Positions 40,971 through 49,959 of a stretch of DNA of 64,000 bases are shown one piece after another. Every line of letters begins with the position of its first letter. The stretch's first letter is position 1. Both the position numbers and the translations under genes were made by a program. The notes beneath the pieces are model-generated. The model was not told the origin of the DNA, searched no databases, and saw only the letters and a list, made by a program, of their open reading frames with translations. The DNA is from Dyadobacter sediminis. GTDB taxonomy: Bacteria > Bacteroidota > Bacteroidia > Cytophagales > Spirosomataceae. Where the stretch lies: NCBI RefSeq assembly GCF_005860765.1, contig NZ_VCEI01000021.1, positions 682,001 to 746,000 of the forward strand. The letters are read 5' to 3'.

Positions 40971-41877
40971 TTTTCAATTCTTGACGTTTCTGAAAGGGAA
41001 GCAGATGGTCCGGACGTGTGTGTTTCCACCGGCGATGGCTCCATAGCCAGTTGTCCGGCTGTTTGATGATGTCTTCTTCCAGAAATTCAATCTGGCACTG
41101 AAGAATGTTGTTGGCCGGTTCCTGCTTCGGATTTTCAGTAATCAGTTTAAAATAGGTTTTATAGAAGCCTCTCTTTATTTCATTCCGTAAAATTCCCATA
41201 TACAAAACCGGTGCATTGAGCCGGCGTGCAATGAGTTCGCCTCCGCGGAAAACGCCTGTATCCTGATTCAGAAAACGGGTCCAGTACGCTTTTTCCGGAT
41301 TCGGTGACTGATCATTGATCAGCACAAATAAAAACGGTTTTTCGCGTGGTGCCAGTGCTTTTACCATGGCTTCTTTCATCGGGACCATTTCGGTGCCGAA
41401 CTTGGTCCGCACTTTTCTGAACCAGTCTTCAAAAATTTCATTGGCAAGCTCGTGATAAACGACAACAATTTGGTAGGATAATTTGGCAGAAGCAAATAAA
41501 TTAAGCATTTCCCAGTTTCCAAGATGGCCTGAGACGACTACAACGTTTTTCTGCTGGGCATAATAATGATCAAGCAACTTGGTTTCTATCTCGAATCTTT
41601 CGAGTAAATCCTTTTTTGAAACAGATCTCAGTTTGATGGTTTCAAAGATAATATCCGTAAAATTCCGGTAATATTTTTTCGCAATGGACTGGATTGTAGA
41701 TTCATTGTAAGCCGGAAAGCTGTTTTGCAGATTGCTGATGATGACATTTCTTCTGTAATGGCCTATTTTAAAAATCAGAAAGCGGAAAATGTCAGAAAGT
41801 TTATAGAGTTTTTTCCAGGAAAGCCTCGAAATCGCTGTCAGGATAAACAGTAATAATCGGGTGGAAAGTGTTTTCAT
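40963..41877 (-). CDS. LpxL/HtrB-family lipid A acyltransferase 1
   Basis: A 304-residue lysophospholipid-acyltransferase-family protein. One N-terminal hydrophobic segment anchors it to the inner membrane. The HX4E catalytic motif is GHLGNWE with H118 and E123. These enzymes add a secondary acyl chain to lipid A. The ATG at 41877 is chosen because family members begin a few residues before the membrane segment; the open frame extends a further 63 bases. It overlaps the downstream glycosyltransferase gene and is a paralogue of the gene upstream. Confidence 0.88.
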   Translation of the reverse strand: MKTLSTRLLLFILTAISRLSWKKLYKLSDIFRFLIFKIGHYRRNVIISNLQNSFPAYNESTIQSIAKKYYRNFTDIIFETIKLRSVSKKDLLERFEIETKLLDHYYAQQKNVVVVSGHLGNWEMLNLFASAKLSYQIVVVYHELANEIFEDWFRKVRTKFGTEMVPMKEAMVKALAPREKPFLFVLINDQSPNPEKAYWTRFLNQDTGVFRGGELIARRLNAPVLYMGILRNEIKRGFYKTYFKLITENPKQEPANNILQCQIEFLEEDIIKQPDNWLWSHRRWKHTRPDHLLPFQKRQELKSE

Positions 41878-41977
41878 TGAGTAAAATTCTTTTGCAGTAA
41901 AAAGCAAATCTGCAAAGGAAATAGTTCCGGAAATCAGCATTTAAATCAGCCGGCCGCGCTTGTTGAACGGGTAAGTT

Positions 41978-42877
41978 CTAGGACAGTGTTTGCTCGGGTT
42001 TCAGGTTCTGCGGCCTTTTGTGTTTCCAGCGCCTGTGGCTCCACAGCCAGTTATGCGGCTGCTGTTCAATATTTTTTTCCAGAATCTGCAGCTGTTTTTC
42101 CAGAATTACATTATTGCGGACTTCCCTCGGGTTTTCAGTAATGACCGAAATGGCCACTTCATAAAACCCTCTTTGATTGGCAACTTTACTGAAATCGGCA
42201 TACAGTACAGTCAGGTTATAGCGGCGTGCAATGGTTTCGACGCCCCGGAAAACGCCGGTATCCTGACATAGAAACTTGGTCCAGAAAGCCGTCTTCGGAT
42301 TGGGCGACTGGTCATTTGCGAGTACCACAACGTAAGGTTTGTCCCTCGGTTTCTGCAGTTCTTTGAAAATATTGTCCATCGGCACCAGCACAGCACCAAA
42401 CCTCGTTCTCAGATCCAGAAACCACTGATCGGATGCCGGATTCTGAAGCGGCCGGTACACCACAATGCATTCGTGTTTGAAGCAAAGCGATGAAAACAAA
42501 TTGGCCAGTTCCCAGTTGCCTCTGTGTCCCATCAGAAAAATAATGTTGGTTTTATCATGATAATACCGGTCCATGATGCTGATATCGCCTTGCAGCCGTT
42601 CGCGGACACACTCCGGGCTTGCGCTTCGGAATTTGATCGTTTCCACGATCAGATCGGTGAAGTGAATGCAGAAGTTCTTTTCGATACGGTTTAGTTCTGC
42701 ATCTGTTTTTTCAGGAAAACTGTTTCTGAGATTTTCACGGATCACCTTTTTACGGTAACCGATCACGCCGAACACAGACCAGCAAAGAAAGTCGGAAAGC
42801 CGGAAAGCATTTTTCCAGGAAAGATGCGAAACCTGATTGAGCAGGGAAAAAAGAAACTGGGAAATAGTGTGTTTCAT
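41978..42877 (-). CDS. LpxL/HtrB-family lipid A acyltransferase 2
   Basis: A 299-residue paralogue of the next gene, with the same layout: N-terminal hydrophobic segment and HX4E as GHRGNWE at H118 and E123. Other shared motifs are NDQSPNPKTAFWTKFLCQDTG and the C-terminal QQPHNWLWSHRRWKH. It likely adds a second acyl chain to lipid A, or an aminolipid. The ATG at 42877 (MKHTIS) is chosen by comparison with the paralogue. The gap to the next gene is 100 bases. Confidence 0.88.
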   Translation of the reverse strand: MKHTISQFLFSLLNQVSHLSWKNAFRLSDFLCWSVFGVIGYRKKVIRENLRNSFPEKTDAELNRIEKNFCIHFTDLIVETIKFRSASPECVRERLQGDISIMDRYYHDKTNIIFLMGHRGNWELANLFSSLCFKHECIVVYRPLQNPASDQWFLDLRTRFGAVLVPMDNIFKELQKPRDKPYVVVLANDQSPNPKTAFWTKFLCQDTGVFRGVETIARRYNLTVLYADFSKVANQRGFYEVAISVITENPREVRNNVILEKQLQILEKNIEQQPHNWLWSHRRWKHKRPQNLKPEQTLS

Positions 42878-42982
42878 GAAAACAATTTTTACAATAATAC
42901 GTATATATAGTATGTATATAAAATGTTGGCAATTGTTTTCAGAATTGTTAAATTCACTGTTTCTAACCAAATCCATAACGAC

Positions 42983-43324
42983 ATGCTGGCAGAATTATTG
43001 GATATAAAAAATGATCGCCGCATGAGCGTATACCTTTACCGGATAGGCTTCGGGATGTGGCTTATGTATCTTGTGCTCGGAGCGCCCGCACTGCATACGT
43101 ACCATCATTATCGCCAGGATTGCGGATTGCTGTCGTTCGTACTGATGATTTTCGGATTCAGTGCTTCCATGGTTTATAATTATTTTCATCACCATGATCA
43201 GTATGAAATGAAAAAGAAATGGCTTTTTATCAGCTATGCTGCCTTGGCAGTAATCATTTACTTTCTTGAATTCCGGGGCAAGGAAAATTTTATTGACCTG
43301 AACTGGGTGCTGAGCCTTTTTTAA
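42983..43324 (+). CDS. Small hypothetical membrane protein
   Basis: A 113-residue protein with about three hydrophobic segments (IGFGMWLMYLVLG; LLSFVLMIFGFSASMVY; WLFISYAALAVIIYFL) and a His-rich loop, FHHHDQYE. I do not recognise a family. The ATG at 42983 is one option; 43022 is another. It diverges from the acyltransferase genes and its stop overlaps that of the convergent methyltransferase by four bases. Confidence 0.65.
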   Translation: MLAELLDIKNDRRMSVYLYRIGFGMWLMYLVLGAPALHTYHHYRQDCGLLSFVLMIFGFSASMVYNYFHHHDQYEMKKKWLFISYAALAVIIYFLEFRGKENFIDLNWVLSLF

Positions 43325-44094
43325 TCTTCCTTCAGATTGGCTGATTTGTTTTTTACTATCATTTCCTGAATCTGTTCATAAGACAAATCCGGAAGCGCAG
43401 CCACTTTTCCAATGACGATAATTGCCGGCGAAGCCATTCCGCTCACTTTGGACAGCGGCACAATGTTGCTTATTTTTCCTGTAACAAGTTTCTGATTTTC
43501 AAGCGTTCCGTTCTGAATGATGGAAATTGGTTCGTCCAGCTTGTTAATGGCGGAATAAATGGAAACGATTTCTTCCAGCTTATGCAAACCCATTAAAATG
43601 ACAACTGTTGCCGTTGACTGTGCGGCCAGATAAATATCTTGAGAAAGTTCGTGTGCTTTCGTAGTACCCGTAATGACCCAGAAACTTTCGCTGATGCCTC
43701 TGGAAGTAAGCGGAATGCCAGCCGAGGCAGGAGCTGCATAACTGCTGGAAATACCCGGAATGACTTCTGTCTCAATCCCGTGCTGTGCGGCAAAAGCAAT
43801 TTCTTCGTAGCCACGTCCGAAAATAAAAGAGTCACCGCCTTTCAACCGGACAACTTTGTCATACTTTCGGGCATTCTCAACAATCAGATCATTGATTTCA
43901 TCCTGTCCGCAGCTGGTTTTGCCAAAGCGTTTTCCGACAAGAATTTTGATGCAATCAGAAGGGCAGTAATCAAGAAGAGCCGGGTGCGCGAGTGAATCGT
44001 ATAATACAACCCGTGCGTTTTGCAGGGCCTTAACTCCTTTGAGGGTTATAAGCTCCGGATCGCCCGGTCCTGCACCAATTAATGTAAGTTTCAT
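43321..44094 (-). CDS. cobA: Uroporphyrinogen-III C-methyltransferase
   Basis: SUMT adds two methyl groups from SAM to uroporphyrinogen III, making precorrin-2, the precursor of siroheme and B12. A 257-residue protein. Motifs: LIGAGPGDPELITLKG at the N-terminus, YDSLAHPALL, LKGGDSFIFGRGYEE, and VIPGISSSYAAPASAGIPLT. The ATG at 44094 is preferred over 44121 since it begins the family start MKLTLIG. It lies downstream of the siroheme-dependent sulfite reductase, the probable user of its product. No precorrin-2 dehydrogenase/chelatase domain is fused to it. Confidence 0.95.
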   Translation of the reverse strand: MKLTLIGAGPGDPELITLKGVKALQNARVVLYDSLAHPALLDYCPSDCIKILVGKRFGKTSCGQDEINDLIVENARKYDKVVRLKGGDSFIFGRGYEEIAFAAQHGIETEVIPGISSSYAAPASAGIPLTSRGISESFWVITGTTKAHELSQDIYLAAQSTATVVILMGLHKLEEIVSIYSAINKLDEPISIIQNGTLENQKLVTGKISNIVPLSKVSGMASPAIIVIGKVAALPDLSYEQIQEMIVKNKSANLKED

Positions 44095-44106
44095 ATTTAA
44101 ATTGAA

Positions 44107-44160
44107 CCCGGCTTTCAGCAAACAAGTATCAGATTCTGTTATTGTTTACAGAAAGCCGGG
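44107..44160 (-). repeat. Intercistronic inverted repeat between sulfite reductase and cobA
   Basis: Perfect 10-bp arms CCCGGCTTTC (44107-44116) and its complement (44151-44160) around a 34-base loop. No U run follows. It could be an RNA processing or stability element, or a weak attenuator for cobA. Confidence 0.55.
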
Positions 44161-44166
44161 ATTCTT

Positions 44167-46392
44167 TTAGCTGTCTTTTCCGAATGTCAGTTCCTGCAAT
44201 ACGGGCTCGCCGGTTTCGACAAGCTGGTTTTCGCGGGATTGCTGAACATAGTTCAGGAATTCAGAAGCTGTATTGATATAGTAAGTTGCAAATTCCTCAC
44301 TCGGCTCAAACTTGTTGATGCTGAACGCAAGTGAACGGAAAGGCGTTTCTGCCGAATCCGGCAGAACGAACTCTGAAGGAATTTCATACCGGAATTCTTT
44401 GCCAAAGTTGGTTTCAAAGTCATTGACAATGCCATACTGCGTATTGGTGCTGATGTCTTTGGTCATCAGCAGCGCTTTTGCACCGGTAATCAGCACATTG
44501 TAAGCATGGTAAATAGCATCGGCCCAGTTTTCTGCTTCGTAGTTTTCTCTGGACAATTTCAGTTTTTCCTGTGCTTCGGTAATGGTGGTTGCCACGAGAT
44601 CAATCATTACACCGGCACATTCTCCAACGCCAACCTCTGTTTTGAACAGTTCGTCATGATCCCAGTCACGGTAATCGCTGTCCTGAACATTTGTCAGATC
44701 GGCAAGCGGTTTCAGAAGCTGATAAAAGTAATTTTTAGTCTGACGATTGTAGTACTGGTTATAATATTCACCGTCAAAAGCATTCTGCTCATAATCATTG
44801 AACAGCATGCGCAATGCTTCCGGACCTCTTTTTGTCGGGATTTTAATTACTTTGTCACCGATCAGACCAACGCCATCTCCGGTAAAACCGCCGCCGAGCA
44901 GTACTTGCAATGCCGGAAGTACGAGTTTGCCGTTCTTTATGGAACTGCCATGAAATCCGATGTTAGAAGCATTGTGCTGTCCACAACCGTTCATGCAGCC
45001 GCTGATTTTTATCTTGATATCCTGATTGTAAATCATCTCAGGAAATTCATCCCGCATCACATCTTCCAGCGCGCGGGTAATGCCGTAACTGCTTGAAATG
45101 GCAAGGTTGCAGGTGTCGGTTCCCGGGCAGGTCGTAATATCTGCAGTGCTGTCGAAACCAGGCGTTGCCAGGCCGAGTCCTTTCAACCGCTGGAAAACAG
45201 CTGCAAGATCTTCGGGCTTAATAAAACGTAACAAATAGCCTTGATTTACAGTCACCCGGATATCATCCGCTGCATACGCACGAACCAGATCAGCCAGTGA
45301 ACGTGCAATACTCGAGTTCATATCGCCCAGTAAAACACGCAGCTGAACAGCATACCAGCCTTTTTGTTTTTGCTCAAAAACGTTTGTTTTCAGCCATTTC
45401 TCAAATTCATCAGTTTCATCTGCTTTCAATGCCACACTTGCAAGACTGATGATTTCATCGTTGTTCAATGAAGGGCGGGAAGCGTATTCAATGCTTTCTG
45501 CCGGTTTCTGAAACAGATCTTCAGGTATGCTGAAAACTTTATTTTTTAATGCCGTACGTTCTGCTTTTGCTTTTTCCAACAAATCTTCCAGGCCAATTTC
45601 GTTCAAGAGAAATTTCATACGGGCCTTGTGACGGCGTGTACGTTCTCCGAAACGGTCAAAAACGCGCAGTAATGATTCTATAAAAGGAATTACATGTTCT
45701 TCTTCAAGGAATTCGTAAGCGGTTTGTGCAGAAAAAGGCTGTGCGCCCAATCCGCCGCCGATCAGAACTTTAAATCCTTTTACCTGTTCGCCGTTTTCAT
45801 TTTGTCCCCATTTTGCAATCAGCCCAACGTCGTGAATAAATGCCAGCGCGGAATCTTTTTCGGAGGAAGAAACGGCAATTTTAAACTTTCGTCCCATATC
45901 CTGACAGATCGGGTTGCGCAGAAAATAGGCAAATATGGAATGCGCAATCGGAGAAACGTCAAAAGGTTCGTCCGGATCAATTCCGGCTATGGACGAGGCC
46001 GTTACGTTACGAACCGTATTACCGCAGGCTTCTTTCAATGTAATGCCCGCATCTTCAAGGTCAGCCCAAAGCTGCGGCGAATCAGAAAGTTTTACAAAGT
46101 GAAGCTGAATATCTTGACGGGTTGTCGCATGCAGGTTTCCGGTTGCATATTTATCCGAAGTATCCGCAATCCGCACAAGCTGATCCGCCGTAACGCGGCC
46201 GTAAGGAAGTTTGATACGGATCATCTGAACGCCCGGCTGACGTTGTCCGTACACGCCGCGGGTCAGACGAAACTTGCGGAATGCTTCATCCGGCGTTTCA
46301 CCGGTATTGAACGCACCGATTTTTTGCTGCAGATCAATGATATCGCGCTTTGCAACGGCGGATACTTTTTCAGAAATGATTATTTCGCTCAT
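44167..46392 (-). CDS. Siroheme nitrite/sulfite reductase with C-terminal HEPN-like helical tail
   Basis: A 741-residue protein. Two ferredoxin-like and two siroheme/4Fe-4S half-domains fill residues 1-550. The cluster ligands are C422 and C428 (TCPGTDTC) and C466 and C470 (SGCMNGC). In this context the substrate is most likely sulfite, reduced to sulfide with electrons from ferredoxin or an unlinked donor; no CysJ is present. After about residue 590 comes an unusual extra region of about 150 residues (DLVATTITEAQEKLKLSR; NWADAIYHAYNVLITGAKAL), helical and similar in pattern to HEPN domains. The ATG at 46392 is chosen because the upstream open frame covers a repeat. Gap to cysN 100 bases. Confidence 0.9.
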   Translation of the reverse strand: MSEIIISEKVSAVAKRDIIDLQQKIGAFNTGETPDEAFRKFRLTRGVYGQRQPGVQMIRIKLPYGRVTADQLVRIADTSDKYATGNLHATTRQDIQLHFVKLSDSPQLWADLEDAGITLKEACGNTVRNVTASSIAGIDPDEPFDVSPIAHSIFAYFLRNPICQDMGRKFKIAVSSSEKDSALAFIHDVGLIAKWGQNENGEQVKGFKVLIGGGLGAQPFSAQTAYEFLEEEHVIPFIESLLRVFDRFGERTRRHKARMKFLLNEIGLEDLLEKAKAERTALKNKVFSIPEDLFQKPAESIEYASRPSLNNDEIISLASVALKADETDEFEKWLKTNVFEQKQKGWYAVQLRVLLGDMNSSIARSLADLVRAYAADDIRVTVNQGYLLRFIKPEDLAAVFQRLKGLGLATPGFDSTADITTCPGTDTCNLAISSSYGITRALEDVMRDEFPEMIYNQDIKIKISGCMNGCGQHNASNIGFHGSSIKNGKLVLPALQVLLGGGFTGDGVGLIGDKVIKIPTKRGPEALRMLFNDYEQNAFDGEYYNQYYNRQTKNYFYQLLKPLADLTNVQDSDYRDWDHDELFKTEVGVGECAGVMIDLVATTITEAQEKLKLSRENYEAENWADAIYHAYNVLITGAKALLMTKDISTNTQYGIVNDFETNFGKEFRYEIPSEFVLPDSAETPFRSLAFSINKFEPSEEFATYYINTASEFLNYVQQSRENQLVETGEPVLQELTFGKDS

Positions 46393-46412
46393 GTTGATAT
46401 TCTTATTTGCAC

Positions 46413-46475
46413 TGTCACGCTGAGCGAAGCCGAAGCTTATGTGATCTATAATAATGCTTTTTCGCTCAATATGAC
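46413..46475. repeat. REP-like extragenic palindrome, copy 2
   Basis: Left arm 46413-46436 and right arm 46456-46475 share an imperfect inverted GTCA...TGAGCGAA core. The arms resemble those of the element at 31563-31626 (TCATAT, GAGCG and CGAAGC parts). It occupies the gap between cysN and the sulfite reductase gene. Confidence 0.65.
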
Positions 46476-46492
46476 CGTTATGGATAGTCTTT

Positions 46493-47737
46493 TTATTCAA
46501 TCATACATGCCCCGACAGTCACATTAGAAGTTTCATCGATCAGGATGGCTGCGCCATTTGAGCGGTTTCTCTGATATGCGTCGTAAGCAATCGGCTGGGC
46601 TGTTCTCAAGACAATTCTTGCCACATCATTCAGTTTCAGACTTTCTACTTCGTCCAGCTTTTCGTATGAGTTGATATCAATCTGGTATTCTATGTCGCGG
46701 ATGGAACAGCGGGACCTTGCAGTTCCGTGCTGTAATACGTATTTATTTCCGGGTTTGAGTTGTTTTTTGTCATCCATCCAGCACACCAGCGCTTCGATAT
46801 CCTGACTTACAACCGGAGAATTATTCAGGGAAACGATCATATCTCCGCGGCTGATGTCAATGTCGTCTTCCAGCAGTATGGTAACCGATTCTAAAACAGA
46901 GGCTTCTTCAATTTCGTTTCCGCCGAATTCAATTTTGGCAATTTTTGATTCCTGCTCGGAAGGAAGCACCTTGACAAGATCGCCTTTTTTGAACGTTCCG
47001 CTTTGTACACGGCCTGCGTATCCGCGGTAATCGTGCAGTTCTTCGGTTTGAGGACGGATCACGTATTGTACCGAAAAACGGCTGTCTTCCAGATTCTGAT
47101 CTTTTAAAACATTGACAGTTTCCAAAACGGAAAGCAACGTTTCGCCTGTATACCAAGGCATGTTAGCAGATCTGTCTACAATATTATCGCCGTTCAGTGC
47201 ACTTACGGGAATAATGGTCAGGTCTTTGATCAAAAGCTTTGAAGCCAGTTCCTGATAGGATTTTGCGATTTCCAGAAAAGCGTCCTCTGAATTTCCTACC
47301 AGATCCATTTTGTTGATGGCCACAATGACATGCGGAATACCGAGCATGGAAGCTATCAGCGAATGACGCCGGGTTTGTTCCACAACGCCGTGACGCGCAT
47401 CCACCAGAATAATGGCAAGATCCGCGTTGGAAGCGCCTGTTACCATATTTCTTGTATACTGAATATGGCCCGGTGCATCAATGCTGATAAATTTCCTGTT
47501 TGGCGTCTGAAAATATTTGTAGGCAACGTCAATCGTAATTCCCTGTTCGCGCTCGGAACGAAGGCCGTCAGTCAGCAATGCAAGATCGATTTCTCCAACG
47601 TTGCGGCTTTTGCTGGCGCGTTCGATGGCTTCCATCTGATCTGCAAGAATATTTTTTGTATCGTAAAGCAAGCGTCCGATCAATGTACTCTTTCCGTCAT
47701 CAACGGAACCTGCTGTAATAAATCTTAATAAATCCAT
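46493..47737 (-). CDS. cysN: Sulfate adenylyltransferase subunit 1 (GTPase)
   Basis: CysN hydrolyses GTP to drive CysD's synthesis of adenylyl sulfate (APS) from ATP and sulfate. A 414-residue protein, lacking a fused APS kinase. GTPase motifs: GSVDDGKST (G1), the DAPGHIQYTRNM G3 motif, AINKMDLV (G4). Elongation-factor-like beta domains follow. It starts 69 bases after cysD and belongs to the same transcript. The absence of a CysC domain agrees with the presence of an APS-type, not PAPS-type, reductase. Confidence 0.95.
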   Translation of the reverse strand: MDLLRFITAGSVDDGKSTLIGRLLYDTKNILADQMEAIERASKSRNVGEIDLALLTDGLRSEREQGITIDVAYKYFQTPNRKFISIDAPGHIQYTRNMVTGASNADLAIILVDARHGVVEQTRRHSLIASMLGIPHVIVAINKMDLVGNSEDAFLEIAKSYQELASKLLIKDLTIIPVSALNGDNIVDRSANMPWYTGETLLSVLETVNVLKDQNLEDSRFSVQYVIRPQTEELHDYRGYAGRVQSGTFKKGDLVKVLPSEQESKIAKIEFGGNEIEEASVLESVTILLEDDIDISRGDMIVSLNNSPVVSQDIEALVCWMDDKKQLKPGNKYVLQHGTARSRCSIRDIEYQIDINSYEKLDEVESLKLNDVARIVLRTAQPIAYDAYQRNRSNGAAILIDETSNVTVGACMIE

Positions 47738-47806
47738 TTCGTCATTGAATTTGAAAACGGCCGTTCAGCCGCAAATAAACCTTTTCTTCTCCGTCTGTAC
47801 TTCCGA

Positions 47807-48760
47807 TCAGAAATAACCTCCTTTTTTACGATCTTCCATCGCCGCTTCGGTCTGCTGATCATCGATGCGCGTTTCGCCACGTTCACTGATCCTAGAAACG
47901 GTAATTTCAGCAATAACCTCGTCCAAAGTAGCCGCACTGGATTCCACGGCAGCGGTACAGGTCATGTCGCCAACCGTACGGAAGCGGACCTGACGGGTTA
48001 CAATCTGGTCATCTTCATCTTTTTCAATCACCGGCGTATTGGCCAGCAGACGCCCGTCACGTAAGATCAGTTCCCGTTCGTGTGCAAAATAGATGGAAGG
48101 AAGCGCTATTTTTTCTCTTTTCAGATAAGCCCAGACGTCCAGTTCAGTCCAGTTGGAAATCGGGAAAACGCGCACGTTTTCGCCTTTATGAATGCGGCCG
48201 TTGAAAAGGTTCCAAAGCTCGGGCCGCTGACGTTTCGGGTCCCACTGGCCGAACTCGTCGCGGAATGAGAAAATCCGTTCCTTTGCACGTGCTTTTTCCT
48301 CATCACGACGTGCGCCGCCTATGCAGGCATCAAATTCAAATTCTTCAATGGTATCCAGCAAAGTAAATGTCTGAAGCCAGTTGCGGCTTGCATTTTTACC
48401 GGTCTGCTCTTTAAGTCCTTTTGCCTTGATCGTATCTTCCACATAGCGGACGATCAGCTTGGCACCCGTAAGCTGGGCAAGTTCATCGCGGTAATTGATT
48501 GCTTCAATAAAATTGTGTCCGGTATCAACATGTACAAGCGGGAACGGGATTTTACCCGGAGCAAAGGCTTTCTGAGCAAGGCGAACAAGGGTGATTGAAT
48601 CTTTTCCGCCTGAAAACAACAAGGCTGGACGCTCAAACTGGCCGGCCACTTCACGCATGATATAAATAGCTTCGGCTTCTAGCTGGTCCAGATAATCGGG
48701 CGTTCTGCGTCCGGCATCCTGATCGCTGATTTCCGACACTTCTTTAACTGAAATTGACAT
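47807..48760 (-). CDS. cysD: Sulfate adenylyltransferase subunit 2
   Basis: CysD is the catalytic subunit that forms APS from ATP and sulfate. A 317-residue PP-loop protein with the motif LLFSGGKDSITLV. Further motifs: FPLVHVDTGHNF, IGGARRDEEKARAKERIFSFRDEFGQWDPK, and RPELWNLFNGR. It starts 36 bases after the APS reductase stop. The N-terminal 25 residues before the family core (DYLDQLEAEAIYIMREV) are strain-variable; the ATG at 48760 is the only clear start. Confidence 0.95.
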   Translation of the reverse strand: MSISVKEVSEISDQDAGRRTPDYLDQLEAEAIYIMREVAGQFERPALLFSGGKDSITLVRLAQKAFAPGKIPFPLVHVDTGHNFIEAINYRDELAQLTGAKLIVRYVEDTIKAKGLKEQTGKNASRNWLQTFTLLDTIEEFEFDACIGGARRDEEKARAKERIFSFRDEFGQWDPKRQRPELWNLFNGRIHKGENVRVFPISNWTELDVWAYLKREKIALPSIYFAHERELILRDGRLLANTPVIEKDEDDQIVTRQVRFRTVGDMTCTAAVESSAATLDEVIAEITVSRISERGETRIDDQQTEAAMEDRKKGGYF

Positions 48761-48796
48761 ACTCGCTTTATTATTTAACTTTCTCTTCTGATTATA

Positions 48797-49498
48797 TTAT
48801 TTGGCATGCAAGCCGCATTCTTTTTTGGATTCATCTTCCCACCACCAGCGTCCGGCGCGGAAATCCTCGCCTTCCTGAATGGCACGGGTGCACGGAGCGC
48901 AGCCAATGCTTACAAAGCCTTTGTCGTGCAATGGGTTGTAAGGGATTCCGTTGGATTTTACATACGATTTAACTTCCTCGAAAGTCCAGTCCAGAATAGG
49001 GTGGAACTTCACCAGCTGATGCGCCTCGTCCCATTCCAGCCTTTCCATTCCCTGACGGTTTCCCGACTGTTCTGCCCTGATGCCCGTGACCCAGATTTTG
49101 GCACCTTTCAAGGCGCGGTTCAAAGGTTCCACTTTCCGGATGAAGCAGCATTCTTTTCTGTTTTCCACCGATTCGTAAAAACTCAGCGGGCCTTTGGTGC
49201 TCACCAGTTCCTCGGCTGCGCTGGTCTGCGGGTAGTAAACCTTGATTTTGGTGTCGTAGCGGTTATTTGTCTTTTGAAGCGTCATGTACGTTTCGCTGAA
49301 CAAACGGCCGGTATCCAGGGTAAAAATGGTGATGTTGATGTTATTCTTCAGAATAAGATCAGTTATAGCCTGGTCCTCGTAGCCAAGACTGGTCGAAAAA
49401 ACGACTTCACCGGGAAAAAGGTCAGCCAGAATCGCCAGTGATTCGATTTCATTTTTGCCTTCAATGGCTGCGTTTAAAGAGGATAATAGGGTGTTCAT
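48797..49498 (-). CDS. cysH: Adenylyl-sulfate (APS) reductase, thioredoxin-dependent
   Basis: A 233-residue PP-loop reductase that releases sulfite from APS. The iron-sulfur cysteines C117 and C118 (KECCFIRK), C200 and C203 (GCAPC) are all present, marking the APS-using type rather than the PAPS type. The catalytic Cys is C228 in the C-terminal ECGLH. VFSTSLGYEDQ is the PP-loop region. It begins two bases after the stop of the DUF3368 gene, so it is transcribed with the toxin-antitoxin-like pair. Confidence 0.94.
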   Translation of the reverse strand: MNTLLSSLNAAIEGKNEIESLAILADLFPGEVVFSTSLGYEDQAITDLILKNNINITIFTLDTGRLFSETYMTLQKTNNRYDTKIKVYYPQTSAAEELVSTKGPLSFYESVENRKECCFIRKVEPLNRALKGAKIWVTGIRAEQSGNRQGMERLEWDEAHQLVKFHPILDWTFEEVKSYVKSNGIPYNPLHDKGFVSIGCAPCTRAIQEGEDFRAGRWWWEDESKKECGLHAK

Positions 49499-49500
49499 GA

Positions 49501-49959
49501 TTATTCGCCAGCTTCTAATATAGCTTCTTTTATAACTTTGTCACTGATCCTGAAATCAGTAGCTTGTATTTTTTCAAACAATGGCCTTACTGAATGGATA
49601 GTGCCACGCTGCTTTGCTTTTACAATTACGCCGATTGTTCCGGTGACTTTAAGATTCAGTTTTGCTGCGATTTTTCTGGCTTTCAGATCATCCAGTATAA
49701 CCGTGCAATCTTCAGTTTCAAAGGCTAGCGTTAAAGCCGTTGCTTCACCCAAATCAAGCACTTCTTCAAAAAGCAATTGTAATTTTTTATCTTTAATACC
49801 TTTTATTTCGATCCATGCAGGCAGTTCCAAATCAAATTCCTCTGCGATTTCTTCTGTAATAATGATCCTGCTATAGTTGTTTCTGAGCAGTTCAAGCTGA
49901 TCAATTTTTGACAGAATAATCAGGCAACTTGAATCAGCAATTACCAGACTGTCATGCAT
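49501..49959 (-). CDS. DUF3368 PIN-like protein, probable toxin
   Basis: A 152-residue protein of the DUF3368/PIN-like group. The acidic pattern of PIN ribonucleases is visible: ADSSCLI with an early Asp, IITEEIAEEF, LDLGEATALTLA, and VILDDLKARKIA. The active site therefore looks complete, and it may cleave RNA. It overlaps the upstream UPF0175 gene by eight bases, the usual antitoxin-toxin arrangement. It lies two bases before cysH. Toxin activity is inference from family and pairing. Confidence 0.85.
   Translation of the reverse strand: MHDSLVIADSSCLIILSKIDQLELLRNNYSRIIITEEIAEEFDLELPAWIEIKGIKDKKLQLLFEEVLDLGEATALTLAFETEDCTVILDDLKARKIAAKLNLKVTGTIGVIVKAKQRGTIHSVRPLFEKIQATDFRISDKVIKEAILEAGE

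Noticed and set aside
46393-46500. In-frame 36-codon extension upstream of the sulfite reductase
   Set aside because: It translates the REP-like palindrome and part of the intergenic gap; the family start is at 46392.
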